From Streptosporangiaceae bacterium (GTDB taxonomy: Bacteria; Actinomycetota; Actinomycetes; Streptosporangiales; Streptosporangiaceae), in contig JASHQP010000247.1 of assembly GCA_030039095.1 (NCBI GenBank), positions 1-34,154 on the forward strand: DNA of 34,154 bases, written 5' to 3'. Below the pieces are notes generated by a model. That model did no database searches and was not told where the DNA came from. It saw nothing but the letters and a program-made list of their open reading frames with translations. Of the stretch, positions 16,117 through 24,039 are shown piece by piece. A program made the position numbers and the translations under genes. How positions within the stretch are numbered: position 1 is the stretch's first letter; every line of letters begins with the position of its first letter.

Positions 16117-18005
16117 CCCGCTGCTACGCATGGCCGGTCACGGTGCTCGCAGACCACCCGCTGGGGCTGCACGTATCAACAGAGCTCCCGCGGTTCGCAG
16201 TGCGCCTGTTCCGATGTGGCGCCGCCATTGAGGAGATCGCCTGCGGCGACGCCGTCCACGACGGTATAGGCGCTTCATTCGGCAGGCCAGACGAGGCGTG
16301 GGGGTGGCCCAGGTACGAGATCGAGCTCGGGGCCGACGTGACCGACGGCGTCTACATCGCGCTCCCGGTGCCGGTGGGTCCCGACGGCCGCCGCGGTGAC
16401 GTCGAGCTAGGATCCGCGGTTCTGGTCCGGCCCGACGCCTGCCTGTTCGTCGTCCGGCGGACCCCGGCCGCGGCGGGGCAGGCGATCCTGGTCAAGCTCC
16501 CCACGGCCACGTACTCCGCCTATAACCAGATCGGCGGCACCAGCCTCTACGCCGGGGCGCGGTGGGCGAGCGACTGGAACGCGCAGGGTTACGTCGTCAG
16601 CCTCGAGCGCCCCGGCAACGCCGGCGTCGGCGGGCAGGTGATGGACGGCGACGCGCCAGACGTCTACCAGCGCGGCTCACGCCGCCAGACGTTCGCTCAC
16701 TGGGATGCGCCGTTGGTCGCGTGGCTCGAGCAACATGGCTACCAGCCCGCCTACTGCACCGACTATGACCTGCACGCCGACCCGAAGCTGCTGGACCGCA
16801 CGACGCTTCTGATCTGTTCGGGGCACGACGAGTACTGGACCGCCCAGATGCGCAGCCAAGTACTGCGGTTCGTCGACCGCGGCGGCAACGTCTGCTTTTT
16901 CGCGGGTGACGTCGCGGAGTGGGAGACCGACTTCTCGGCGTCGATGGATCGGCTGTTCTGCCGCAAGATGCGGGGTGGCCCCCCGGCGGGGAACGCCCCC
17001 GAGCCGCGCAGCGCGATCTGGCACACGGCAGACCCCGAGGACTGGCTGACGATGTCGACCTGGGCGCTCGGCGGCGGCTGGTGGGATGGGCACCGCGCGA
17101 TCGACGGCTATCAGCCGGTCGTGCCACGGCACTGGGCCTTCGACGGCGTTGAGTTCCCGGTCGGGGGGATCACCGGAGGAGAGGCCACGCCGATCATCGG
17201 ATACGAGGTTGACGGCGTGGCCATCCAGCGGGGCGTGGGCACGCCTCGCCTCAGTGAACACCACCGCGGCGCCACCGGCCGGGTCCTGCTGGCCCTCGCC
17301 TCGCTCTCCGGCGGCTGGGTCAGCGGATACGGGCAGGCCAACGCCGCGATGATGTTCCGGACCGCGTCGTCGGGCGGCATGGTCTTCTCGGTCGGCACAA
17401 CCGACTGGTCGCTGGCGCTCGAAACCGATCCGGCCGTGAGCACGATCACCGGCAACGTCGTCCGGCGGCTCGCCCGGCCCAGCCTTTGTATTCGTGGCCC
17501 GGTCTGCCATGACGGCGAGTACCTGGAGGATCCCGACGTCATCGGGCCCGCCCTGGCCGTCGGCTGGCACCTCGACGGTGGCCAGGCCACGGCCCTGGGG
17601 CTTGGGGAGGTCGAATGGTCGGTCACCGGATCTGGACAGCCCGTGGAAACCCGCGGCCGGGAACTGACGATGGAATCCGGGCCGGGCGACGGCTGGCTCA
17701 CGGTGACGGTCACGGCGAGCGACGCCGGAGGGCACCAGCACTTCGGCAGCCGCACCGTGCGGGTGCTCAGCACAGAAGACCACCTGCGGCGCCGCATCGT
17801 CGCGGCGATGCATGCGATGGCCTACCCGGATGAGCAGGGCGGGTGCCTGGTCGACCAGCGCACCTCTCAGGCTGCGCTGGCCGAGCGCGTGATACCGGTC
17901 CGCCTGCGCTGCGTGCAGGCGCAGCTGCCGGTCCTGGAGAACCTGACCCGCCAGCTCGAAGCCCTGTGGAGCGCGACCGGCCGGATGGCTGACGGCGACA
18001 TCTGA
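16113..18005 (+). CDS. N,N-dimethylformamidase large-subunit-like protein
   Basis: A 630-residue protein resembling the large (beta) subunit of N,N-dimethylformamidase. An N-terminal beta-rich domain (1-120) is followed by a central domain with the conserved TYSAYNQIGGTSLY (132-146) and CSGHDEYWT (235-243) segments and the FFAGDVAEWETDF stretch, then a C-terminal Ig-like region (about 490-580). Characterised dimethylformamidase hydrolyses dimethylformamide to dimethylamine and formate with a non-haem iron, and needs a small subunit. No such subunit is seen in the window, so this is probably a relative acting on another N-substituted amide. The GTG start overlaps the regulator's stop (GTGA) behind AGGAGGGGAG, giving tight coupling. 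Last gene of the amidase operon. Confidence 0.78.
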   Translation: MTRCYAWPVTVLADHPLGLHVSTELPRFAVRLFRCGAAIEEIACGDAVHDGIGASFGRPDEAWGWPRYEIELGADVTDGVYIALPVPVGPDGRRGDVELGSAVLVRPDACLFVVRRTPAAAGQAILVKLPTATYSAYNQIGGTSLYAGARWASDWNAQGYVVSLERPGNAGVGGQVMDGDAPDVYQRGSRRQTFAHWDAPLVAWLEQHGYQPAYCTDYDLHADPKLLDRTTLLICSGHDEYWTAQMRSQVLRFVDRGGNVCFFAGDVAEWETDFSASMDRLFCRKMRGGPPAGNAPEPRSAIWHTADPEDWLTMSTWALGGGWWDGHRAIDGYQPVVPRHWAFDGVEFPVGGITGGEATPIIGYEVDGVAIQRGVGTPRLSEHHRGATGRVLLALASLSGGWVSGYGQANAAMMFRTASSGGMVFSVGTTDWSLALETDPAVSTITGNVVRRLARPSLCIRGPVCHDGEYLEDPDVIGPALAVGWHLDGGQATALGLGEVEWSVTGSGQPVETRGRELTMESGPGDGWLTVTVTASDAGGHQHFGSRTVRVLSTEDHLRRRIVAAMHAMAYPDEQGGCLVDQRTSQAALAERVIPVRLRCVQAQLPVLENLTRQLEALWSATGRMADGDI

Positions 18006-18081
18006 ACCGCGCCGCGGAGCGATTACTTTGCCGGCCTCGCTCGGTCTATACCGGCACAGCGTCAGGTCCGAGGAGGTTGGG

Positions 18082-18804
18082 ATGGCTTTGCCGGAGATCG
18101 TTTCGCGCGAGGAGTGGCTCCAAGCCAGGCGTCAGCTGCTTGCTCTGGAGAAGGAACAGACCGCCAGGATTACCGCCCTGAACGCGGAGCGCCGTCGCTT
18201 GCCAATGGTGCGGATAGAGAAGAAGTACATGTTCGAGGGCGCCGACGGGCCGGTCACGCTCGCCGATCTGTTCCGCGGCCGCAGCCAGCTGGTGATCCAG
18301 CACGTCATGTTCCAGCCCGAGTGGGAAGCGGCCTGCCCGGGCTGCACGGCCAGCCTCGACGTGGTCCCGCAGCGGCTGCTGGATCAGGTGCACTCGCGCG
18401 ACGCCTCGTTCGTGGCGGTGTCCCGGGCCCCGCTGGCCAAGCTCGAGGCATACAAGGCCGCTCGCGGCTGGGTGGTGCCGTGGTACTCCTCCGCCGACAG
18501 CGACTTCAACTACGACTTCGGCGCCACGCTGGACAAATCCCGGGGGTCGGTGGAGTACAACTACCGCGACCGGTCGGCCGATATCGAGGACGGCGAAGCC
18601 GAGGACGTGCCGGGCTTCAGCTGCTTCCTGCGCGACGGCGACGACGTCTTCCATACCTACTCGGCCTACGCCCGGGGCTCGGAGCAGACCATCGCGGCGT
18701 ACGCGCTGCTGGACATGACCGCGTTCGGCCGCTCCGAGGACTGGGAGGAGCCCAAGGGACGGGCCCGGGCGCTGCACGGCGCCGACCCGACGTTCACCGA
18801 CTGA
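18082..18804 (+). CDS. DUF899 family thioredoxin-fold protein
   Basis: A 240-residue DUF899 protein. The segment VTLADLFRGRSQLVIQHVMFQPEWEAACPGCTASLD is the family core, with a thioredoxin-like CPGC pair (C85, C88). Later RDRSADIEDGEAEDVPGFSCFLRDGDDVFHTYSAYARG and the C-terminal YALLDMTAFGR blocks are also family-typical. Members are cytoplasmic thioredoxin-fold proteins of unproven, possibly redox, function, common in actinobacteria. I chose the ATG at 18082 because AGGAGG (18071-18076) sits 5 nt upstream and the family begins close to this Met; the in-frame start at 18028 has no ribosome site. It follows the amidase operon after 76 nt without an operator-like site, so it is probably an independent unit. 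Confidence 0.85.
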   Translation: MALPEIVSREEWLQARRQLLALEKEQTARITALNAERRRLPMVRIEKKYMFEGADGPVTLADLFRGRSQLVIQHVMFQPEWEAACPGCTASLDVVPQRLLDQVHSRDASFVAVSRAPLAKLEAYKAARGWVVPWYSSADSDFNYDFGATLDKSRGSVEYNYRDRSADIEDGEAEDVPGFSCFLRDGDDVFHTYSAYARGSEQTIAAYALLDMTAFGRSEDWEEPKGRARALHGADPTFTD

Positions 18805-18814
18805 GCCGCGGCAC

Positions 18815-18856
18815 GGCGGCGGGCCAAAAATAAGTTGCCGCCGCCACGCCGGCGGC
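18815..18856 (+). terminator. candidate terminator/attenuator with two alternative stems
   Basis: GGCGGCGG (18815-18822) can pair with CCGCCGCC (18838-18845) around an A-rich loop. Part of the same downstream arm (GCCGCC, 18837-18842) can instead pair with GGCGGC (18851-18856). The element lies just after the DUF899 stop and upstream of the ribosomal-protection gene. It may simply terminate the first, or act as an attenuator for the second; no T-tract is present. Confidence 0.4.
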
Positions 18857-18903
18857 CCCATCATTCACATCGAGCACGCGCGGGATCCGGCCAGGGAGGG
18901 AAC

Positions 18904-19017
18904 ATGGGAGCAGCGCCCGTATCCATCGAAAAGGGCTTCCTGACCTGGTCGGAGGGTATGGCGCTTGGCTCGCGCAACACTGAACTTGGGGATCCTGGCG
19001 CATGTAGACGCCGGTAA
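18904..19017 (+). CDS. possible 37-residue leader peptide overlapping the ribosomal protection gene
   Basis: An ATG at 18904 sits 3 nt behind the very strong ribosome site AGGGAGGG (18893-18900) and opens a 37-codon frame ending with TAA at 19015-19017. The main gene starts with TTG at 18965 in another frame, so this ORF overlaps its first 17 codons. The peptide (MGAAPVSIEKGFLTWSEG, ending RRR) matches no family I recognise. Short translated leaders control tet(M), erm and other antibiotic-responsive ribosome-protection genes by attenuation or coupling, and a role like that is the inference here. It may also be a fortuitous ORF. Confidence 0.4.
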   Translation: MGAAPVSIEKGFLTWSEGMALGSRNTELGDPGACRRR

Positions 19018-20992
19018 GACCACCCTCACCGAGCGGCTGCTGTTCGCCGCCGGTGTCATCGATGAGGTCGGCAGCGTCGACGCTGGAACGACGCAGACCG
19101 ACTCGCTCGCGCTGGAGCGCCAGCGCGGGATCACGATCAAGTCAGCGGTGGCGTCGTTCGCGATCGGCGACGTCACCGTCAACCTGATCGACACCCCCGG
19201 GCACCCGGACTTCATCGCCGAGGTGGAACGCGCCCTCGGTGTGCTCGACGGCGCGGTGCTCGTGATCTCCGCGGTCGAGGGCGTGCAGCCGCAGACCCGC
19301 ATCCTGATGCGCGCGCTGCAGCGGCTCCGCGTCCCGACGCTGATCTTCGTCAACAAGATCGACCGCCGCGGCGCCTCGTGCGACCGCGTGCTCGAGGCCA
19401 TCGCGGAGCGGCTCGCGCCGGCGATCGTCGCGATGGGATCGGTGCGCGGACCGGGCACACCAGAGGCGGAGTTCGTGGCCTGGGACGGGGCGGAGCGTCG
19501 CGTTCCGGCCCGTCTTCTCGAAGTCCTCGCCGAGCACAGCGATCCGCTGCTCGCCGCGTACGTGAGCGGAGGGCAGGGGGTGTCGCCGCGGCGGCTGCGG
19601 CGGGAACTCGCCGCGCAGTCGCGGCGGGGGTGCGTGCACCCGGTGTTCTTCGGGTCGGCGCTCACCGGCGCGGGCACCGGCGCGCTGATGAGCGGGATCG
19701 CCGCGCTGCTGCCCGCGGCCGGGCGGGACGCCGCGGGCCCGGTGTCCGGGCGGGTGTTCAAGATCGAGCGCGGCCCGGCCGGGGAGAAGATCGCCTGCGT
19801 GCGCATGTTCTCCGGGACCGTGCGCATCAGGGACCGGGTGCGGTTCGGCCGGCGTGGCTCGCGCAAGGTGACCGCGATCAGCGTGTTCGCCGACGGTGCG
19901 GCCGTGCGGCGGGGCTCGGTTTCCGCCGGGGAGATCGGCAAGCTGTGGGGCCTGGCCGAGGTAAGGGTCGGCGACACGGTCGGGGTGCCGCCGCCGGGCG
20001 AGCAGCACCGGTTCGCGCCGCCGACCCTGGAGACCGTCGTGGTCCCGCGCGACCCGGGGGAGCGGGGCGCGCTGCGCGCGGCGCTCGGCCAGCTCGCCGA
20101 GCAGGACCCGCTGATCAACGTGCGCCAGGACGACGCGCGCCAGGAACTGTCGGTCTCGCTCTACGGAGAGGTGCAGAAGGAGGTGATCGGGGCCACCCTG
20201 GCCGCCGACTTCGGCCTGGACGTCGGCTTCCGCGAGTCGACCACGATCTGCGTGGAGCGGCCGGCCGGCTCCGGCGCCGCGGCCGAGCGGATGCACGAGG
20301 GCGGCAACCCGTTCCTGGCGACGATCGGGCTGCGGGTCGAGCCGGCCGCCCCGGGTTCGGGCGTGACGTTCGAGATCGCGGCGGACCTCGCGGGCACGAT
20401 GCCGCCGGCGTTCTTCCGCGCGGTCGAGGAGACCGCGCTTGCGACGCTGCGGCAGGGCCTGCGCGGCTGGGAGGTCACCGACTGCGCGGTCACGATGACG
20501 CACTCCGGCTACCTGGGCAAGCACAGCCTCGGCCACGCGCGGTTCACCAAGAGCCTGTCCAGCACCGGCGAGGACTACCGTGGGCTGACCCCCCTGGTGG
20601 TCATGGCCGCGCTGCAGCGGGCCGGAACCGTGGTGTGCGAGCCCGTGCAGCACTTCCGGCTCGACGTGCCCGCTGACACGCTCGGGGTGCTGCTGCCGGC
20701 CCTGGCCCGGCTGCGCGCGGTCCCGCGAACGCAGCAGATGCAGGGCCCGGCGTGCACGCTCGAGGGCGACATCCCGGCGGCCGCGGTGCACGAACTGCGC
20801 CAGTCGCTGCCCCCGCTGACCGGCGGCGAGGGCGTCCTCGAGTCCGCGTTCGACCGGTACGAGCCGGTGACCGGCGTGCCCCCGGACCGCCCCCGGACCG
20901 ACGCCAACCCGCTCGACCGCACCGAATACCTGCAGCGGGTCACGCGGCGGGCCCGCATCGCCAGCGGCGAGCGGCAGCAGGCGGGGGAGTGA
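18965..20992 (+). CDS. Tet(M)/OtrA-type ribosomal protection protein (EF-G-like GTPase)
   Basis: A 675-residue translational GTPase of the Tet(M)/Tet(O)/OtrA group. G1 is AHVDAGKT (12-19), G2 RGITI (54-58), G3 DTPGHPD (76-82), G4 NKID, and EF-G domains II-V follow. Such proteins bind the ribosomal A site and expel tetracycline-type drugs. The domain IV loop that does this in Tet(M) (YSPVSTPADFR) is replaced by a longer, basic, His-containing loop (516-539, ending KSLSSTGEDYR), so the drug acted on may differ. The start is TTG at 18965, the first possible start in frame after a stop at 18941, with GGAGGG (18951-18956) 8 nt upstream. Tetracycline resistance is not guaranteed. Confidence 0.88.
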   Translation: MARATLNLGILAHVDAGKTTLTERLLFAAGVIDEVGSVDAGTTQTDSLALERQRGITIKSAVASFAIGDVTVNLIDTPGHPDFIAEVERALGVLDGAVLVISAVEGVQPQTRILMRALQRLRVPTLIFVNKIDRRGASCDRVLEAIAERLAPAIVAMGSVRGPGTPEAEFVAWDGAERRVPARLLEVLAEHSDPLLAAYVSGGQGVSPRRLRRELAAQSRRGCVHPVFFGSALTGAGTGALMSGIAALLPAAGRDAAGPVSGRVFKIERGPAGEKIACVRMFSGTVRIRDRVRFGRRGSRKVTAISVFADGAAVRRGSVSAGEIGKLWGLAEVRVGDTVGVPPPGEQHRFAPPTLETVVVPRDPGERGALRAALGQLAEQDPLINVRQDDARQELSVSLYGEVQKEVIGATLAADFGLDVGFRESTTICVERPAGSGAAAERMHEGGNPFLATIGLRVEPAAPGSGVTFEIAADLAGTMPPAFFRAVEETALATLRQGLRGWEVTDCAVTMTHSGYLGKHSLGHARFTKSLSSTGEDYRGLTPLVVMAALQRAGTVVCEPVQHFRLDVPADTLGVLLPALARLRAVPRTQQMQGPACTLEGDIPAAAVHELRQSLPPLTGGEGVLESAFDRYEPVTGVPPDRPRTDANPLDRTEYLQRVTRRARIASGERQQAGE

Positions 20993-21014
20993 CGGGCGTG
21001 ACGCGAGCGGCCGG

Positions 21015-21461
21015 CTACGACGTGCGCAGCGCCGACTCGACGCGATCCGCCGCCGTAACCGGGTCCTCATGCTCCCAGAAGCGAAGGCTGATCCAGCCTG
21101 CGTCGGCAAGTCGCTGGTCTGTGTCGCGGTCACGGCGCACGTTGCCTTCCAGCTTGGCCCGCCACCACTGCGAACTGGCAGCCGGCCACGTGGCATGGAC
21201 CGGGCACGCGTGCCAGTAGCAGCCGTCAACGAACACCGCGATCCGCCGTGCCGTGAACACGACATCGGCACGCCGCCGCACGCCGTGAAGCGGAAGCTGG
21301 AAGTCGACGCGATAACGGAGCCCGCGACGGTGCAACTCCCTCCGAAGCGCCACTTCGGGCGCGGTGCCGGCACGCTTCTGGCGGACCATGCGCGCCCGGG
21401 CCGCCGCCGATGACGGCTCGGGTGTCCTGGACCGGTCAGATACCGGCGAAGGCGGCGTCAT
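21015..21461 (-). CDS. vsr: very short patch repair (Vsr) endonuclease
   Basis: A 148-residue Vsr-type nuclease. ARMVRQKRAGTAPEVALRRELHRRGLRYRVDF is the family start; RADVVF carries the catalytic Asp; VFVDGCYWHACPVH holds the zinc-binding Cys/His residues; WWRAKLEGNVRRDRD and GWISLRFWEHE complete the fold. Vsr nicks 5' of the T in T:G mismatches arising by deamination of 5-methylcytosine. The frame is open further upstream, but only through the methyltransferase gene; the ATG at 21461 overlaps the methyltransferase stop (ATGA), as expected for the functional partner. It is convergent with the ribosomal-protection gene, 22 nt from its stop. Confidence 0.92.
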   Translation of the reverse strand: MTPPSPVSDRSRTPEPSSAAARARMVRQKRAGTAPEVALRRELHRRGLRYRVDFQLPLHGVRRRADVVFTARRIAVFVDGCYWHACPVHATWPAASSQWWRAKLEGNVRRDRDTDQRLADAGWISLRFWEHEDPVTAADRVESALRTS

Positions 21462-22672
21462 AGTTGCTGGCGACAGATCGTCAATACCGTGGGCGCCGTC
21501 GCTTCGACGTGCCGTTTCACGGCGAGGATGAACTCCTGGTCGAACCGCAGCTTCGCGCGCTGTGTCCGCTCGAAGAACCCGGCAGCGGCCCGGTGGGACA
21601 GCGGAACGGTCCTCGTCTCGTCGAGCACGTCTCTCAGATGCGCGTACGGGCCGGCCTGCGGCCACATCGACACACGCGAGCGCCAGCGGCGGCCATCACG
21701 CCCCCACGCCGCAGTCGGCCACCGATCGCCGTCAGCGAGCGGTTCCGCCTCGGCCTCGTCGTAGGCACCCGGATCAGCCAGACGCCGGCCGAGCCACGCG
21801 GCGACTCCCACGGTCACCGCGTTGCCGACCAGCTTCCAGCGCACGTCGTTGCGCTGGCCCGTCGCGGCCGCAGACGTCCAGCCCCGCGCGAAGCCCTGGA
21901 GCGCCTCGGCGTCCCCGACCGAGGGCGTGACGAGCTGGCGTCCCGCGGGCGCATCCGGGAGCCAGACCCCGGGCGGCGACGGAATTCCGATCGTCGAGCC
22001 GCCCTTGAGCGTCGGGATCGCGTCTCGCGCCCAGCCGAGCCCGCGAAGCCCCTCGGTCCAGTAGAACCCGAACGCATCGGACGCGTACCGCCCCGCGCCG
22101 GGCTCGCCAGCGTCATCCGACAACAGCACACCGCGTGGATCTTCGCTGCGGCTCGCCACCAGCAGAACACGCTGCCGCCGCTGCGGGACGCCGGTGAACC
22201 TCGAGTCGACCAGGCGGTATGCCCAGCTGAATCCGCGATCCTCCAGTTCCGCAGCCAGGTAATGCATGGCACGGCCGCCGTCCAGCGCCAGCATGTTACG
22301 GACGTTCTCCAGGACCAGCCACCGAAGGTCATGCTTGTCAGCCAGCCGGAACACATGAGCGACGAGCCCAGACTGACTCCCGCTGATCCCGGCGGTACGC
22401 CCGGCCTGCGACAGGTCGGTGCAGGGAAACCCGGCAGCGATCACGTCGGCGTCGCCCGGCAGCGAACCCAGCTCCCGCACGTCAGGCTCGATCTCCAGCC
22501 CCGGGAACCGGGCGCGCAGCACAGCTCGCGCCGGCTCCCACACCTCGCACAGCAGCCGCGCCTCATGCCCGGCAGCACCCAAGCCAGCCTCGAGACCCCC
22601 GATCCCCGCGAACAGGCCCACGACTCGGTAGCGCTGACTCTGCCCGGTTTCCACCCCGGCATCGTGACACAT
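21458..22672 (-). CDS. dcm: DNA (cytosine-5-)-methyltransferase
   Basis: A 404-residue C5-cytosine methyltransferase with motif I VVGLFAGIGGLEAGL, motif IV GFPCTDLSQAG (nucleophile C84), motif VI ENV (122-124), motif VIII QRRQRV and motif X GNAVTVGVAAWL. The target-recognition region lies between VIII and X, so recognition cannot be predicted. About 110 residues extend beyond motif X (including PLSHRAAAGFFERTQRAKLRF). No restriction enzyme gene is adjacent; the overlapping partner is vsr. The ATG at 22672 is chosen, but GTG at 22726 and a later GTG (VETGQ) are also possible and none has a good ribosome site. It is divergent from the DUF574 gene. Confidence 0.9.
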   Translation of the reverse strand: MCHDAGVETGQSQRYRVVGLFAGIGGLEAGLGAAGHEARLLCEVWEPARAVLRARFPGLEIEPDVRELGSLPGDADVIAAGFPCTDLSQAGRTAGISGSQSGLVAHVFRLADKHDLRWLVLENVRNMLALDGGRAMHYLAAELEDRGFSWAYRLVDSRFTGVPQRRQRVLLVASRSEDPRGVLLSDDAGEPGAGRYASDAFGFYWTEGLRGLGWARDAIPTLKGGSTIGIPSPPGVWLPDAPAGRQLVTPSVGDAEALQGFARGWTSAAATGQRNDVRWKLVGNAVTVGVAAWLGRRLADPGAYDEAEAEPLADGDRWPTAAWGRDGRRWRSRVSMWPQAGPYAHLRDVLDETRTVPLSHRAAAGFFERTQRAKLRFDQEFILAVKRHVEATAPTVLTICRQQL

Positions 22673-22813
22673 GCCGCCGGCAGATCCCCGGAGGTGCGTG
22701 CGGTCCCTGCGCACCGTGCTACGCACAGGCCCACCACCGCCCGCCGGTGCGGCAGCCCCAGTACGGGCAGCGCTACCATTCGCGTCATTGGCGGTTGAGC
22801 CGAAGGGCGTGCG

Positions 22814-23662
22814 ATGTCTGGCGAAACGGAACCGGCGGCGGGTGCGGAACGACCTGGCGGCCCCGCCGCGGCGGGTGAGCGGTCCGCGTTAGACACGAGC
22901 GTGGCGCACAGCGCCCGGGTGCACGACTATTGGCTCGGCGGCAAGGACAACTTCGCCGCCGACCGCGCGGCCGGCGACGCGGTAATGGAGGCCTACCCGG
23001 GGATCGTCATGTCGGTTCGCGCTAACCGGGCGTTCCTTGCCCGTGTGGTGCGGTTCCTGACCGCCGAGGCCGGAATCCGGCAGTTTCTCGACATCGGCAC
23101 CGGAATCCCGGCCTCGAACAACACCCACGAGGTGGCGCAGTCCGTGGCCCCGGACTGCCGCGTGGTCTACGTCGACTACGACCCGGTCGTGCTCACCCAC
23201 GCCAGGGCGCTGCTCACCAGCGCGCCGGGAGGCATCACCGACTACATCGACGCGGACCTGCGCGACCCGTCGAGGATCCTCCGCGAGGCCGCGCGGACCC
23301 TGGACTTCTCGCAGCCGGTGGCGGTGATGCTGATAGCGATCATGCACCTGATCGTGGACGCCGACGACCCGTACGGTCTCGTGAGCCGGCTGATGTCCGT
23401 GGTCCCGGCCGGCAGTTACCTGGCCCTGTCCCAGGTGGCCTCCGACATAGAGCCCGAGCGGATGGCCGAGGCTGCCCGGCGGTACAACCGGCTGGCTCAC
23501 GAGACGCAGCGGCACCGCACCCACCAGGAGGTCATGCGCTTCTTCGACGGCCTGGAGCTGGCCGAGCCAGGCCTGGTGGGGGTGCATGAGTGGCGGCCAG
23601 GGCCAGAGGCCCCGCACGGGGCCCGCTCGGGCATGTGGGGCGGCGTGGCCCGCAAGCCTTAG
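22814..23662 (+). CDS. DUF574-type SAM-dependent methyltransferase
   Basis: A 282-residue member of the DUF574 (Methyltransf_19) family, which is greatly expanded in streptomycetes and related actinomycetes. The N terminus carries the family signature HSARVHDYWLGGKDNFAADR. The SAM-binding motif is FLDIGTGIPASNNTHEVAQ, followed by VVYVDYDPVVLTHA and the acidic DADLRDP. The C-terminal half (SYLALSQVASDI, then FFDGLELAEPGLVGVHEWRP) is also typical. Substrates of this family are largely unknown. The ATG at 22814 has a weak ribosome site (GAAGGG). A terminator-like hairpin follows directly after the stop. Confidence 0.9.
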   Translation: MSGETEPAAGAERPGGPAAAGERSALDTSVAHSARVHDYWLGGKDNFAADRAAGDAVMEAYPGIVMSVRANRAFLARVVRFLTAEAGIRQFLDIGTGIPASNNTHEVAQSVAPDCRVVYVDYDPVVLTHARALLTSAPGGITDYIDADLRDPSRILREAARTLDFSQPVAVMLIAIMHLIVDADDPYGLVSRLMSVVPAGSYLALSQVASDIEPERMAEAARRYNRLAHETQRHRTHQEVMRFFDGLELAEPGLVGVHEWRPGPEAPHGARSGMWGGVARKP

Positions 23663-23665
23663 TAC

Positions 23666-23690
23666 ACCCCCCTGGAGGTTCGTCGGGGGT
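23666..23690 (+). terminator. hairpin after the DUF574 methyltransferase
   Basis: ACCCCC (23666-23671) pairs with GGGGGT (23685-23690) around a 13-nt loop, 3 nt after the stop codon. The position suits a terminator; there is no T-run. Confidence 0.4.
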
Positions 23691-23838
23691 CGTGAACCCA
23701 GCCCGGGCAGAGCCTTGGCGCCGCCCGATCCGGGGCTTTCCGGCCGCTGCGGCCCGCTCCGTGCGGAGTGGGTACGGCTCCGCCCGTACCTATTCAGCAC
23801 AGTCGCGCCCGGAGGGCCGCCACCGGTGGCTCCAGCTC

Positions 23839-23902
23839 AACCCCCTGGGAAGCGCCGGTGCCCCAACTTAACCCCCCGGGGAAGCCCCGGTGGGCCCCGC
23901 TT
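23839..23902 (+). repeat. two degenerate tandem copies of a 31-33-nt unit
   Basis: Copy 1 (23839-23869) begins AACCCCCTGGGAAGC and copy 2 (23870-23902) begins AACCCCCCGGGGAAGC. They align across the whole unit with a few single-base differences and insertions, both ending near CTT. They are non-coding and lie 140-200 nt upstream of lsr2. Confidence 0.6.
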
Positions 23903-24039
23903 GACCCGCCGTTGCCGCCAGGGACGCTATTTGGATCTGAGACGTTTCAGCTGGCATGGAGATCATCCGGGCGGGGCATGAAATGTGCCTGAGGTGTGAT
24001 GAACAATGCGATTAGTCCATCGCGACACGGGGGGTTGGG

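Larger units (their letters stand above)
23663..24039. other. 377-nt intergenic region upstream of lsr2
   Basis: No convincing gene. It contains the hairpin at 23666-23690, a degenerate tandem repeat at 23839-23902, and a less G/C-rich stretch at about 23925-24030 just before lsr2 that probably holds its promoter. I could not identify a well-spaced -35/-10 pair. Confidence 0.6.

Noticed and set aside
3746..18005. Reading the island as a secondary-metabolite biosynthetic cluster
   Set aside because: There is no synthase, synthetase or other assembly enzyme; an importer with hydrolases and oxidases under a LacI regulator points to catabolism.
18958..18960. ATG just upstream of the ribosomal-protection gene as its start
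   Set aside because: It is in a different frame from the GTPase; the first usable in-frame start is the TTG at 18965.
19142..21373. 743-codon open frame on the minus strand
   Set aside because: It is antisense to the ribosomal-protection gene and crosses into vsr in another frame; it has no recognisable family and shadow-type composition.
21464..22798. 444-codon open frame on the plus strand
   Set aside because: It is antisense to dcm, whose motifs I-X are intact; no family resemblance on this strand.
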